Notes: generated by a model not told the origin, from the letters alone. 64,000 nucleotides of DNA from Corallococcus macrosporus (GCF_017302985.1 NZ_JAFIMU010000007.1:1488001-1552000); one strand, 5' to 3'; numbered from the stretch's first letter, positions 33,635 to 44,731 are shown. Numbers and translations: made by a program.

Positions 33635-35449
33635 CTACTTCCCGAGTCCCAGCAGGGCCTCGGGCTTCGTGAGGCCGCGCGCGCGGGCGACGGGCTGGAG
33701 GATGTCCTGCGGGGGCGCGTCCGCGGTGAGCAGCAGCGCGCGCACGGCGGTCTCCACCACGTCCTCGGCGCCGGGGCGCACCATGCCGCGCCGGGCGTCC
33801 TCCACGCGCTTGCCGCGGTACAGGTCGAAGCGCTCCTTCACGTGCTTCGCCACGTCCGCCACGGCCTTGTCGCCCGCGTCCACGCGCAGCTCCAGCTCGT
33901 TGCGCAGCTGCACGGGGTCCGCGAGCACGCCGTAGCGGTCATAGCCCTTGTGCGCCAGGTCCTCGTGCAGCACCGCGTAGTCCTGCGTGTTGGGCGCGGC
34001 CACCTGCTGCGGCGCCAGGAGGTCGCGCATCACCGCCGTCACGGTGGCCGTCACGGTGAGCCGGTGCAGCTGCACGTCGTAGACAAAGTCCGAGTACATG
34101 GGCTCCTCCACGGTGATGGGCTCGCGGAAGACGGCGTCGCGGTTGCGCTGCACCTCGGCGCGCTGCAGCTCCGCCTTGTCCAGCGCCGCCTGCACCGCCA
34201 GCTCCAGCACGCGCGCCGCCTTGGCCTTCTGCACCATCAGGCCTTCATCCTGCGTGCACTGCCCCGAGCACCGCTCCGGGTCGCACTCGCTGGGCATCTT
34301 GCCGGGGCTCTTCGCGTCGCGGGCCTCTTCACCACACTCCTGGATGGCCTCGCGGCACTCGCGCTTCTCCCGCTCGCGGCAGCGCTCGGCGGCGTCGCGC
34401 AGCGTGCCCAGCTCCACCTGGGCGCGCAGGTACTCGCGCAGCACGGCGGCCTGCTTGCGCTCCACCGATTCCAGGGTGCGCTCCGTCTCCAGGAGCTTCT
34501 TCTCGAAGTCGCCGCGCTTGGGGTTGGGCACGGAGCGGTTGCCCGCGAGGTAGCGCTGGCTCTTCTGCGAGTCCTCCACCGCCTTGAGCGGCAGCACGCG
34601 CTCCAGCGCCAGGTCCAGCTTCACGCCCACGCGGCCCGGGGGGGCCTCCGTCACGACCTTCAGGGGCAGCTTCGTGGGGAGCGCCGCGGCCAGCCGTCCC
34701 GCGCTCAGCCGCTGGGCCACGTCGGGGGCCTGGGCGTTGTCCTCCACGGGCGTGGCCACCACCAGGAAGGCCACCTCGTCGCGCAGCCGCTGCCGCACGG
34801 CCTCCGCGCGCTCCCGGGCGGCGGTGGCGCCCACGCGCTCCTGGTCCGCGCGCACGTACGCCACCAGCGCGTTGCCCAGCTTGCCGGCCTTCTCCAGCGT
34901 GTCCGCGCTGGCGAAGAAGCGCTTCGCCCATGCCACCTGCACCGCGTCCACGCCCTTGCGGGCGTTCACGTGGTCCGGCGACACGGCCAGCACCGCGTCC
35001 AGCTCCGCGCGGGCGTCCTGGAGCTTCTCCTCCTTGAGCAGCCCCAGGGCCACGCCCACGCGCGCCTCCAGCGTCTGGGCGAGCAGCGCGCGAGCCCCCT
35101 CGTGGTCGGGGTCCAGCTCCAGCACGCGCACCAGCAGCTTGGTGGCGGACGGCAGGTCCCCGGACGAATGGGCGGCGCCGGCCTCCTGGTACACCTCCGC
35201 GCCCCACTCCTTGCGCACCGCGCGCAGCTTCACGGTGATTTCGGAGGCCTCCGGGTCCGCGGCCAGGGCGCGCAGGTAGGCCGCTTCGGCCTCCGCCCAG
35301 TGGCGCTCCTTCACGGCGCCGTCGCCCTCGCGCACCGCGCGGGAGAAGGCGGAACAGCCGCTGAGCAGCACCAGGGACAGCAGGGCCAGGGCGCTCAGCC
35401 AGCGGGAGGGGGCGGGGGGGATTCGGGCGGGGGAGCTCACGCGCCGCAT
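33635..35449 (-). CDS. TPR-containing lipoprotein of unknown function
   Basis: A 604-residue protein with a lipoprotein signal (LLSLVLLSGC, Cys about 32). Residues 35-200 contain at least three TPR-like helix pairs (ERHWAEAEAAYLRALAADP, then KLLVRVLELDPDHEGARALL and ARAELDAVLAVSPDHVNARK). A beta-containing middle part and a Cys-rich stretch (CREREKRECREAIQECGEEA, then CDPERCSGQC) follow, then a helical C-terminus. It is probably an outer-membrane-attached assembly or scaffold protein. ATG at 35449 is chosen to place the signal at the start; the ribosome site is weak. Confidence 0.7.
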   Translation of the reverse strand: MRRVSSPARIPPAPSRWLSALALLSLVLLSGCSAFSRAVREGDGAVKERHWAEAEAAYLRALAADPEASEITVKLRAVRKEWGAEVYQEAGAAHSSGDLPSATKLLVRVLELDPDHEGARALLAQTLEARVGVALGLLKEEKLQDARAELDAVLAVSPDHVNARKGVDAVQVAWAKRFFASADTLEKAGKLGNALVAYVRADQERVGATAARERAEAVRQRLRDEVAFLVVATPVEDNAQAPDVAQRLSAGRLAAALPTKLPLKVVTEAPPGRVGVKLDLALERVLPLKAVEDSQKSQRYLAGNRSVPNPKRGDFEKKLLETERTLESVERKQAAVLREYLRAQVELGTLRDAAERCREREKRECREAIQECGEEARDAKSPGKMPSECDPERCSGQCTQDEGLMVQKAKAARVLELAVQAALDKAELQRAEVQRNRDAVFREPITVEEPMYSDFVYDVQLHRLTVTATVTAVMRDLLAPQQVAAPNTQDYAVLHEDLAHKGYDRYGVLADPVQLRNELELRVDAGDKAVADVAKHVKERFDLYRGKRVEDARRGMVRPGAEDVVETAVRALLLTADAPPQDILQPVARARGLTKPEALLGLGK

Positions 35450-35723
35450 TCTCGCGGGAAAGCACGCCGGGCGTGAAGATTCCGACGGCCCGCCCGGCCG
35501 GTTGCTCCGCGTGAAGGCAGACATCCTGGTGGGTCGGGCCAGGGGCGCCCGTCGTCATTAGGCTGTTGTGCCTTTTGGATGTTTCACACCCACACAGTCT
35601 TCTGCTGGCAGCGATGAGACGGGGTGCAGGCGTTCAGTGTCCGGGCAGCGGCACTCCGGGAATGACGCGACGCACCAGTCAGTAGAGGGAATCAGCACCC
35701 ACGAGGGGGGCTAGAGGAATCCA

Positions 35724-35960
35724 ATGCCTTGTCCACAGCCGCGTCCCACCAAGTTCCACCTCCCGCTGCGGGCCGACTCGTTCTCCATCGAGGAGTACCG
35801 CAACGTCCACTGCCGCTTCTACGGCGGCTGCATCGACGTGGCGGTCCGTCAGGACTGGGAGAGCTTCACCTGCGCCAAGTGCCCCCTGTTCCAGCAGGAC
35901 AAGGCGCCGGGCGCCAGCTCGTATGCCTTCACGCAGCCCGCGAACTTCGGGCAGCCTTGA
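35724..35960 (+). CDS. Small cysteine-containing protein, 78 residues
   Basis: The product has four Cys in the middle (CRFYGGC and CAKCP), which suggests a small zinc-binding fold. GAGGA lies six bases before ATG 35724. There is no signal or membrane helix. It looks like many myxobacterial short Cys-rich orphans; no function is assigned. It is preceded by a 274-base intergenic region shared with the TPR lipoprotein gene, in which no promoter was convincing. Confidence 0.6.
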   Translation: MPCPQPRPTKFHLPLRADSFSIEEYRNVHCRFYGGCIDVAVRQDWESFTCAKCPLFQQDKAPGASSYAFTQPANFGQP

Positions 35961-36142
35961 GGCGTCTCCTGTTTCAAGTCTGTGATTGAGACGGCCGGGC
36001 GTCCTGCCCGCTTCCGCGCCTCTTTGCTGGCAGGGGGAGCAGGCTGGAGGGGCGCCCGTCGTCCGGTCCCGCGTCTTGTACCTCCGGACACTGCGTCCCT
36101 GAAGGACAGGGGACACCTTGTCAGGCCGTGGGGGAACAGCGG

Positions 36143-36934
36143 ATGCAGGAGCGGCGTGTCACATCCTGGCTGGAGCTGCAGGACCTGCTCTTCGCGGGCT
36201 CATGGAATGAGCCGCTGGGCCGGTTCCGCACGAGCTTCGTGTTCCGGGGCGTCCCGGACGCGAAGCTGGATTTGACGGCGACGCTCAACCGCCAGGGTGC
36301 CTTCGTGCGGCACGAGCGCGACCTGCTGCGGGCCTTCCGCAAGTACGCCAGGGGCGTGCCGGGCACGGAGCGGCTGACGTCCATCTGGGACTGGCTGGCG
36401 CTGGCGCAGCACCACGGGATGCCCACGCGGCTGCTGGACTGGACGTTCAGCCCGTACGTGGCGCTGCACTTCATGACGGAGCGCATGGACCTGCTGGAGC
36501 AGGACGGCGCGGTCTGGTGCGTGGACTACCACCAGACGAACCAGCAGTTGCCCAGGCCGCTGCGTGAGCAACTGCGGCTGGAGGGCGCGGACGTGTTCAC
36601 GGCGGAGATGCTGGCGTCGGTGGCGGGGGACCTGGCGACGTTCGACGGGCTGGGGGCGGAGCCCTTCGTGTTGTTCTTCGAGCCGCCGTCGCTGGATGCG
36701 CGCATCGTGAACCAGTTCGCGCTGTTCTCGGTGATGAACGGGCCGGACCTGAGCCTCAACGACTTCCTGGGGCACCAGCACCAAGGGGTGCGAAGGCTGG
36801 TGGTGCCGGCGAAGCTCAAGTGGGAGGTCCGGGACAAGCTCGACCAGGCGAACATCACCGAGCGGGTCCTCTTCCCCGGCCTGGACGGCCTCAGCCGCTG
36901 GCTCCGCCGCTACTACGCCCCGCGTCCCCGGTAG
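36143..36934 (+). CDS. FRG-domain protein
   Basis: A 263-residue protein. FVFRGVPDAKLDLTATLNR at the start and WLALAQHHGMPTRLLDWTFSP near residue 95 are the FRG-domain core, named for its FRG triad. The domain occurs in bacterial and phage proteins, often near toxins or defence genes, and its activity is not established here. The start ATG 36143 is used because GGGGGA lies about eight bases upstream; GTG 36128 is the other option. The last 44 bases overlap the convergent lipoprotein gene. Confidence 0.8.
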   Translation: MQERRVTSWLELQDLLFAGSWNEPLGRFRTSFVFRGVPDAKLDLTATLNRQGAFVRHERDLLRAFRKYARGVPGTERLTSIWDWLALAQHHGMPTRLLDWTFSPYVALHFMTERMDLLEQDGAVWCVDYHQTNQQLPRPLREQLRLEGADVFTAEMLASVAGDLATFDGLGAEPFVLFFEPPSLDARIVNQFALFSVMNGPDLSLNDFLGHQHQGVRRLVVPAKLKWEVRDKLDQANITERVLFPGLDGLSRWLRRYYAPRPR

Positions 36935-37436
36935 GTACAGGTCCGTTCGCGGGCGCTTCGGGAGCAGGCGGTGGGGCATCCTGTGGTGGGGGCGGCGTCA
37001 CAGGAGGCTGGGGGTCCGGAGCCGGTGATGGAGCTTCTCCTGGCCCCAGCGGATCCTTGGCGACGACCTGTCCTTGAGGGGTGACGGCATAGACGTCCCA
37101 CCCATCCAGGATGCGAAAGCGTGGCCCGCGACATCGGACGAAGTCGTGGATCACCCTCACGTAGTAGAGCCCTTCCGTCGGTCCCGTGAAGACCACGGCT
37201 ACCAGCCCCTGCTCCGGGCTCGAGCAGCCGTCGAACAGGCGTGGATAGGGGTTGGTGCGGATCAACTCGCGGATGGCACCCGCGGCCGCGAGAACGGCCC
37301 CAGCCTCCATGGGCTGTCCCACCAGTTTCGCGGACTGCTCATCGGGCCATTCAACGGTTCCCTTCCAGGCAGGAGCCCGGGCGGCGCATCCCGTCACCAT
37401 CGCCACGACACCGAACAGCGCGCAGACGTTCCTCAT
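36891..37436 (-). CDS. Lipoprotein of unknown function with Pro-rich tail
   Basis: A 181-residue protein with a lipoprotein signal (FGVVAMVTGC). A globular part of about 110 residues follows (VVFTGPTEGLYYVRVIHDF, RILDGWDVYAV), and then a Pro/Ala-rich tail of about 45 residues. It starts with AGGAA five bases before ATG and lies eight bases downstream of the JAMM-type lipoprotein gene, so both are one operon. The 3' end overlaps the FRG gene antisense by 44 bases. No family is recognised. Confidence 0.6.
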   Translation of the reverse strand: MRNVCALFGVVAMVTGCAARAPAWKGTVEWPDEQSAKLVGQPMEAGAVLAAAGAIRELIRTNPYPRLFDGCSSPEQGLVAVVFTGPTEGLYYVRVIHDFVRCRGPRFRILDGWDVYAVTPQGQVVAKDPLGPGEAPSPAPDPQPPVTPPPPQDAPPPAPEAPANGPVPTGDAGRSSGGASG

Positions 37437-37444
37437 CCCAGTTC

Positions 37445-38200
37445 CTATTCGGGAAGCAGTTGGATTGCTCCGTCCCGGCACAGCGGGGCGGAGCTGTAAC
37501 GGGTGTTCGTCGGGACGCAGGTGCCCAGGAGCCGCCAGCGCCGCTCCCGCTGGCTCCACTGTTCAATCTCGCCCGTGGGAAAGTAGCGCAGGAAGACGCG
37601 TGAACCGTCCTTCTGCACCGCGACGAGGGCGGAGGCCATCAACAGAGCCTGTCCCTTGAATGTCGCTGGCGCGGGGTTGCCCGGAATCATCCGGAACTCC
37701 GCCATCGCGGGCCTCCCAGCGAATGCATCCGTCGGCCACACGGTGAGATCGAGAGTGGAGGGTGGAGTTCCGCATGGATGATTGTGGATGTAGCCGACGA
37801 TCCAAACGTGGTCCGAGGGATGGTCGCTGTCCGTCACATCCGAGGACGGCTGGCATCCGTTATAGGACCCGCGTAGCGGCTTCGTGACCCTCCAGGACAG
37901 GGCTTCATCCGTCCCGGCGACGTACACCGTCGAGCAGTACTCCATCGACATGCCCACGATGGGCCGCTGACTGACGGGATCGCAAGCCTTCGCGCCAGGC
38001 AGCTTGAGCAATGCGTCGGCGACGTCCTTGAGCAAATCAATGGGGAGGGTGACATCGCCTGTGGGCATTTCGAACGAGGCGACTTCCGACCAAGGCCCTC
38101 GAACGGGTTCGCCCCTCCCGGGTTCGGTGTAACGCTCATTCGAAGCGGGCGCGCTCGCACAAGCAGTCACGAGCAGGAGCCATGGCCAGAGGCGTGTCAT
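37445..38200 (-). CDS. Lipoprotein with JAB/MPN (JAMM)-like motif
   Basis: A 251-residue lipoprotein (LLLVTACAS). Around residue 130 it reads YIHNHPCGTPPSTLD, which matches the JAMM metal motif HxH-P...S-x-x-D seen in RadC and JAB/MPN proteases, with six rather than seven residues between the second His and the Ser. An upstream catalytic Glu could not be placed with confidence. If folded as JAB it would bind zinc and cut isopeptide or related bonds outside the cytoplasm. It pairs with the Pro-rich lipoprotein gene eight bases downstream. Confidence 0.6.
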   Translation of the reverse strand: MTRLWPWLLLVTACASAPASNERYTEPGRGEPVRGPWSEVASFEMPTGDVTLPIDLLKDVADALLKLPGAKACDPVSQRPIVGMSMEYCSTVYVAGTDEALSWRVTKPLRGSYNGCQPSSDVTDSDHPSDHVWIVGYIHNHPCGTPPSTLDLTVWPTDAFAGRPAMAEFRMIPGNPAPATFKGQALLMASALVAVQKDGSRVFLRYFPTGEIEQWSQRERRWRLLGTCVPTNTRYSSAPLCRDGAIQLLPE

Positions 38201-38287
38201 TGGGGCTCCGCTCCACCGTCGCGGCTCATTCCATCGTCCGCCAGCGGAGCACCCTAGCCGCACGCCTCTTCGGCTCCAATACCGTGT

Positions 38288-38485
38288 TCACGCGTGCACG
38301 GGCTCTCCACCCATGGGCCCGGACCTGTCCCGGTCTCGCCGCGTTGCGCGCTCGGCGTCTTCCCTGGCCCAGCGTGCGACATCGTCGCGCGCGTTCTTGT
38401 GCGCGAGCGCACCTCCGACGATGACCCCGCCAATCACCAACATCATCACCAGGATTCCCACCACGAGCGCGCCGACGATGAGCAT
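38288..38485 (-). CDS. Small single-pass membrane protein, 65 residues
   Basis: The product is one long hydrophobic helix ([20 protein letters not shown], residues 2-22), followed by a charged tail. The ribosome site GGAGG is seven bases before ATG 38485, and this supports the short start over the longer frame. It looks like a small membrane regulator or anchor of unknown role. Confidence 0.6.
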   Translation of the reverse strand: MLIVGALVVGILVMMLVIGGVIVGGALAHKNARDDVARWAREDAERATRRDRDRSGPMGGEPVHA

Positions 38486-38656
38486 GTGAGCTCCTCCACT
38501 GCCAACGGTGCATCGCGCCCGCCCCTCCCGCAGGCCCGGGGCGGCGTGCGCTGCGGGACCCTGCCTCCCCGTCCGTTCCCCCCGCCTGGCAATGGACAGC
38601 CATGGGACACACCTTCGTCTCAGCGCCACCGGAACGCCCCACATGGAGGTGCGCCA

Positions 38657-38833
38657 ATGCAAGACGCTGGCACCGGGCGACACGACACCCCACCCCCTTC
38701 CTGGAAACCCAGGCCCTCGCTGCCCCCGCCTGCTCCCCGCCCCCCCTCCTCCCACCCGGACTCCGCCCCTCCCCCGTCCGGCGGTGGATGCCCGCCGCAC
38801 GACGACTTCGACGGCCCCATCGCGTCCTGGTAG
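38657..38833 (+). CDS. Pro-rich mini-protein, 58 residues
   Basis: A short ORF preceded by GGAGG seven bases upstream. About a third of the residues are Pro, with one Cys near the end and the C-terminal sequence [10 protein letters not shown]. It ends 11 bases before the acyl-CoA dehydrogenase ATG, so it may be a leader peptide, a peptide product or chance. The good ribosome site is the only hard support. Confidence 0.4.
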   Translation: MQDAGTGRHDTPPPSWKPRPSLPPPAPRPPSSHPDSAPPPSGGGCPPHDDFDGPIASW

Positions 38834-38844
38834 GGAACCAGGGC

Positions 38845-40656
<1,812 letters not shown>

Positions 40657-40659
40657 GAG

Positions 40660-41469
40660 ATGTCCGTCTCCTTCCACCTGTGCCAGCCCGGCAGGGGCGC
40701 CTCGTGCGGCGCCTGCTGCGGCCTCTACAACTTCCGCGACCACTCCCGCGCGGCGCTGACCCGGCGGCTCACGGCGCAGACGGAGCGGCTGTCCCGCACG
40801 CCGCACACGCCCGAGGCCTACGGCGAGGCCGCGCGAGAGCTCACCGCGAACCGGGACGCGCCCGCGCTCTTCCCCATCGTGCGGGTGTGTCCCCTGCTGG
40901 GCTTCCTGGACGCGGAGCACCAGCGCGTGGGCTGCCTGGGCCATCCCCTGGTGACGGGCGGCACGGACCTGCGCGACTGCGGCGTCTACCGCGCCGAAGT
41001 CTGCGAGACGTTCACCTGTCCGTCCTTCGGCTGGCTCACCGACGCGCAGGCCCGGCTGGTCCAGGCCGCGTGCGCGGACTGGTACCTCTACGGGCTGGTC
41101 ATCACCGACGTGGAGTTCGTGCGCGGCTGCCTGAAGCTCCTGGAGTGGGAGCTGGGCGGCCCCGCGTCCCCGGACGTCCTGCGCGAGCGCCCCGAGTCGC
41201 TCGCCGCCATGCGCCGCCTCTTCGCCCTCAAGGAGACGGCCCCTGGCCGCGACGGACAGGCGACGGTGTTCGGCCGCTTCGCCCATGACACGGAAGGCGA
41301 ACCCACTCCGCGCTCGCTCGACTACGCGGTGCTGGGCACGCGCGCCGCCCCCGAGGACGACGTGGTGCTGTGCCTGGGCTACACGCCCGCCGACGCACCG
41401 GCGCTGCTGGCCGCGCGCGCCCTGGTGCGCGAGCACGTGCACGCCGTGGCCGTCACCTTCCCCGCGTAG
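40660..41469 (+). CDS. Cysteine-cluster (YkgJ-like) protein
   Basis: A 269-residue protein with the first cluster CGACCG (residues 16-21), then VCPLLGFL and VGCLGHP, and DCGVYRAEVCETFTCPSF near residue 115. The cluster pattern fits the YkgJ family, which holds zinc or iron-sulfur. It starts three bases after the acyl-CoA dehydrogenase stop; AGGAG abuts the ATG, so re-initiation by the same ribosome is likely. A possible partner of the dehydrogenase. Confidence 0.7.
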   Translation: MSVSFHLCQPGRGASCGACCGLYNFRDHSRAALTRRLTAQTERLSRTPHTPEAYGEAARELTANRDAPALFPIVRVCPLLGFLDAEHQRVGCLGHPLVTGGTDLRDCGVYRAEVCETFTCPSFGWLTDAQARLVQAACADWYLYGLVITDVEFVRGCLKLLEWELGGPASPDVLRERPESLAAMRRLFALKETAPGRDGQATVFGRFAHDTEGEPTPRSLDYAVLGTRAAPEDDVVLCLGYTPADAPALLAARALVREHVHAVAVTFPA

Positions 41470-41561
41470 CCCTCGCATCCAGAAGCCAACACCCTTCCGG
41501 ATGCATGACGCTTGCAACGGCAGGGGGTCGTCCGCAGGTTCGCCTGCGGGAGGGTTGGCGG

Positions 41562-42386
41562 ATGGGTGGACGGTGGATGTGGTTGGGGATGGTGGGGCTG
41601 TGCTCGCTTGCTTCCGGCTGTCAGGAGCACGACACCGCGGACACGGTGATGACGGAGACGCCGACGGCCATGCAGGCCCGGGACTCCGCGACCGGTGGGC
41701 TGATGGTGCCCGCCACGCCGGCGCTGGCGCGGAGCACAGTGGACGGCGACCGTTCCCTGAGCGGTGACGCGCTGCCGGCGGCGAACGCGCAGGTGCCCGC
41801 GGACACGGCACCGCCTCCACCCGGCGCCCGGCCCCTTCCCGGCCCCCGGGTGAACGAGCCCGCGCAAGGCACCACGGCGCAGGCTCCCGCGACCACGCCG
41901 GCCCGTCAGCGCACGGCGGCACCGAACACGAATGCCCAGCGGCAGGCCCAGGCGAACCCGAACGCGAACGCCCAGCAGGCCCCGGCGAACGCGAACGGCG
42001 CTCCCGCGACACAGGCGCCCGCCGAGGGCCGGGTGATGATTGGCGCACAGGCCGTGCAGGCCAGCGACGACGAGGCCTGGTACGAGGGCGCGGCCAAGGC
42101 GGCTCAAGCGGCGGTCACGGACAACTCCTCCAACCGCCCGCTGGAGCAGGTCATCATCGCGTCCAGCACGGTGAACGGCCGCGTGACGCGCGTGGGCAAG
42201 GACACCCTGCACGTGCGCGACGGCGAGGGCACCGTCTACGAGCTCCAGCTCGACCAGCGCAGCCGGGGCCTGCGCCAGGGCCAGCGCGTGCCGCTCAAGG
42301 AGCTCCAGGAGGGCACCCCGGTGCGCGCGCAGTTCGTCCTCATGGGAGGCCGCACCGTCGCGCGCGACGTGCAGGTGCGCAAGTAG
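41562..42386 (+). CDS. Lipoprotein with Ala/Pro/Asn-rich linker and C-terminal beta domain
   Basis: A 274-residue lipoprotein (LCSLASGC). A long low-complexity stretch of Ala, Pro, Gln and Asn follows (about residues 40-165). The C-terminal 75 residues form a compact beta unit (VNGRVTRVGKDTLHVRDGEG, TVYELQLDQ) that resembles a small RNA- or metal-independent OB-like barrel. The function is unknown. The start at ATG 41562 is supported by GGGAGGG upstream. Confidence 0.6.
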   Translation: MGGRWMWLGMVGLCSLASGCQEHDTADTVMTETPTAMQARDSATGGLMVPATPALARSTVDGDRSLSGDALPAANAQVPADTAPPPPGARPLPGPRVNEPAQGTTAQAPATTPARQRTAAPNTNAQRQAQANPNANAQQAPANANGAPATQAPAEGRVMIGAQAVQASDDEAWYEGAAKAAQAAVTDNSSNRPLEQVIIASSTVNGRVTRVGKDTLHVRDGEGTVYELQLDQRSRGLRQGQRVPLKELQEGTPVRAQFVLMGGRTVARDVQVRK

Positions 42387-42414
42387 CCTGGCCCCAACGC
42401 AGTCCTGAAACGAC

Positions 42415-42487
42415 GACACCCGGGAAGCCATGGCGGCTCCCCGGGTGCCTGTCTTCATCCCGGACTCCCCTCACGCGAGAGGAGCCG
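42415..42487. terminator. Two tandem hairpins between convergent genes
   Basis: First: 42415-42427 pairs with 42433-42445 as a 13-bp stem with one mismatch and a 5-base loop. Second: CCCGG(A)CTCC at 42457-42466 pairs with GGAGCCGGG at 42479-42487. They lie between the convergent lipoprotein and M4 genes, so they are likely a bidirectional transcript end. Confidence 0.55.
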
Positions 42488-42505
42488 GGCTGGAAGCGGG
42501 TGCGA

Positions 42506-44725
42506 CTAGTAGACGGCCTTGAGCGTCACGCCCGAGTAGGCCGTGTAGCCGCGGACCTTCACGTAGTACTTGCCCGCGGTCGTCTTGGTGAGGGTGCAGG
42601 TCTCCGTGTTGCCGGACAGGTACGGACGGCAGTCGTACGCGGTCGTCGTCGGCGAGGAGCCGAAGCGCACGTACAGGTCCGCGTCACCCGTGCCACCGGA
42701 GGTGGTGATGGTGACCGTCTTGTTCGCCGGCACGTCCAGGGTGATCCACTCGTTGGTGAAGGAGCCGGAGGCACCGGAGACGCCCGTCACCGGCACGTTG
42801 CTCTGCAGCACGTTGCCGCCACCGCCACCGCCGGGGGTGTAGGAGCCCTTCAGCGACACGTTCGAGTACGAGGCGTAGGCGTTCAGCATCACGTAGTACG
42901 TGCCCGCCTGGATGTTCGTGATGGTGCACGTCTCCGCGTTGCCACCGACGTACGGACGGCAGTCGTAGGTGGACAGGTCCGGCGCGGCGCCGAAGCGCAC
43001 GTACAGGTCCGCGTCACCCGTGCCACCGGAGATGGTGAACGTCAGCGCCGTGGCGCCCGAGGGGACGACCAGCGAGTAGTACTTGCTGTTGCCCGTGCTG
43101 TCGGACACCGTCACCGCGGTGCCGTTGGTCAGCGGGGTGGAGGTCGGAGGAGGCGTCACGACGCCCACGCCCACCGCTTCCCAGGCCGCCTTCACCGCGT
43201 CCTGCGTGGCCTGGTCGTAGCCCAGGTCCGCCGCCGCCTGGATGGTCAGCGTCTTCGCCTGCGCGAAGTTCGTGCTCGCGCCGTACAGGTCGGTGTTGGC
43301 CTTGTACCAGATGCGGCCGGCCTTCTCGACGCCGATGGCCGGCACGTTGATGGTGCTGCGGCCGCGCGGGTGCACGCCACCCTTGGAGAGCAGCGCGAAC
43401 GCCAGGTTCGGCACGCCGGAGCTGTAGTGCACGTCCGTGCCGGACGTCACGTTGGCCGCCCAGTCCTTGGACACGCCGTCCTTCGCCGGGTCGTCCATGT
43501 AGCGGAGCGCGTCGTTCGCCGTGCCCGGCGTCCAGACGTCCTCGCCCACCATCCAGATGGCCGCCGCGGTGCTCCACGTGCCGGACTGCCAGCTCTCGCA
43601 GATGGCGCCGAACGTGTCGGACATGGCCTCGTTGAGGCCGCCGGACTGGCCGGAGTACGTGAGGTTGGACTCGTTCTCCGTCACCGCGTGGGTCAGCTCG
43701 TGGACCGTGACGTCCGCGTCCTTGCCCAGCTCGATGGAGTTCACGCCGTCGCCATCGCCGTACACCATCTGGGTGCCGTCCCAGTAGGCGTTCACGTAGT
43801 TGGTGCTGTAGTGCACCGTGCTGATGAGCGCCGTGCCCGCGTTGTTCAGCGAGTCGCGGTTGAACAGCGTCTTGTAGCAGTTGTAGGTGTAGCCCAGCAT
43901 GTCGTAGTTCATGTCGACATGCGAGTCACCGGTGGCCGCCTGGCCCTCGCTGCGCTTGAGCGTGCCCGGGGTGCTGGTGCCGTTGTTCGCGCTGTAGACC
44001 TTGCGGTTGAGCGCGGTGTGGATTTCCGGCGCGCGCAGCACGATGGAGCCGTCCACCGCGCTCACGTAGACGCGGTCGCGCAGGGGCATCAGGTCGTTCT
44101 CGCCCGTGACCTTCACCTCGTACGCCAGGCGCAGCGCGCCGTCCTCGGTGCGCACGTACACCAGGCGGGGAGCACCCTGGGCCTGCAGGCCCGTGCCCAC
44201 CGTCGCGCTCAGCGCCGCGTCACGCGCGGAGGCCGCCGCGATGCGGGGCAGCGCGGAGACGTTCACGCCGTCACGCGCGGAGCCGTTGGCGCGGAACACC
44301 GTGCCGTCCGGGCGCACGTGCACCACCAGCTCACCGCCGACGACCTCCAGGCCGTTCTTCGTCTGCGTGAAGCGCAGGTGCTGGTTGCCCTGCTCGTCGA
44401 TGTTCGACTTGCGCAGCACCAGGTCGTCCGGGTTCAGCCGGAACGCCTTCGCCACGCCCGAGACCGCCTGGCGGCTCGCGGCCAGCGTGTTCAGCGTCCG
44501 CTCCATCCGGCCCAGCTCGCCCTGGATGTTGTCCGGGATGCCGTCCGCGTGCAGGCCCACCACCTGGGCGCTGGCCAGCGCGTTCAGCGAAGTCTGGATG
44601 TCCTCGCCCGACTTCTCCTGCTCAGGCGCCTGCGTCTCCTCCCCCGTGGAACCCTGCGTACCGCACGCCGTCAGAGCCACGCCGAGCCAGGCCGCGCCAA
44701 TCGTCTTCAACAGTCGATGAGCCAA
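42506..44725 (-). CDS. Thermolysin-type metalloprotease (peptidase M4) with two PPC domains
   Basis: A 739-residue lipoprotein (ALTAC). An FTP/PepSY-type propeptide covers about residues 35-215 (HLRFTQTKNGLEVVGGELVVHVRPDG-like). The M4 catalytic domain follows: VTVHELTHAVTE carries the zinc HExxH, and GGLNEAMSDTF supplies the third ligand Glu. Two pre-peptidase C-terminal domains end it (each with DADLYVRFG and a Cys pair). It is secreted and self-processed, and degrades prey or environmental protein. The start is TTG at 44725, with GGAGGT six bases upstream; the ATG used by automatic calls is 18 codons further and has no site. Confidence 0.85.
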   Translation of the reverse strand: MAHRLLKTIGAAWLGVALTACGTQGSTGEETQAPEQEKSGEDIQTSLNALASAQVVGLHADGIPDNIQGELGRMERTLNTLAASRQAVSGVAKAFRLNPDDLVLRKSNIDEQGNQHLRFTQTKNGLEVVGGELVVHVRPDGTVFRANGSARDGVNVSALPRIAAASARDAALSATVGTGLQAQGAPRLVYVRTEDGALRLAYEVKVTGENDLMPLRDRVYVSAVDGSIVLRAPEIHTALNRKVYSANNGTSTPGTLKRSEGQAATGDSHVDMNYDMLGYTYNCYKTLFNRDSLNNAGTALISTVHYSTNYVNAYWDGTQMVYGDGDGVNSIELGKDADVTVHELTHAVTENESNLTYSGQSGGLNEAMSDTFGAICESWQSGTWSTAAAIWMVGEDVWTPGTANDALRYMDDPAKDGVSKDWAANVTSGTDVHYSSGVPNLAFALLSKGGVHPRGRSTINVPAIGVEKAGRIWYKANTDLYGASTNFAQAKTLTIQAAADLGYDQATQDAVKAAWEAVGVGVVTPPPTSTPLTNGTAVTVSDSTGNSKYYSLVVPSGATALTFTISGGTGDADLYVRFGAAPDLSTYDCRPYVGGNAETCTITNIQAGTYYVMLNAYASYSNVSLKGSYTPGGGGGGNVLQSNVPVTGVSGASGSFTNEWITLDVPANKTVTITTSGGTGDADLYVRFGSSPTTTAYDCRPYLSGNTETCTLTKTTAGKYYVKVRGYTAYSGVTLKAVY

Positions 44726-44731
44726 CGCGAT

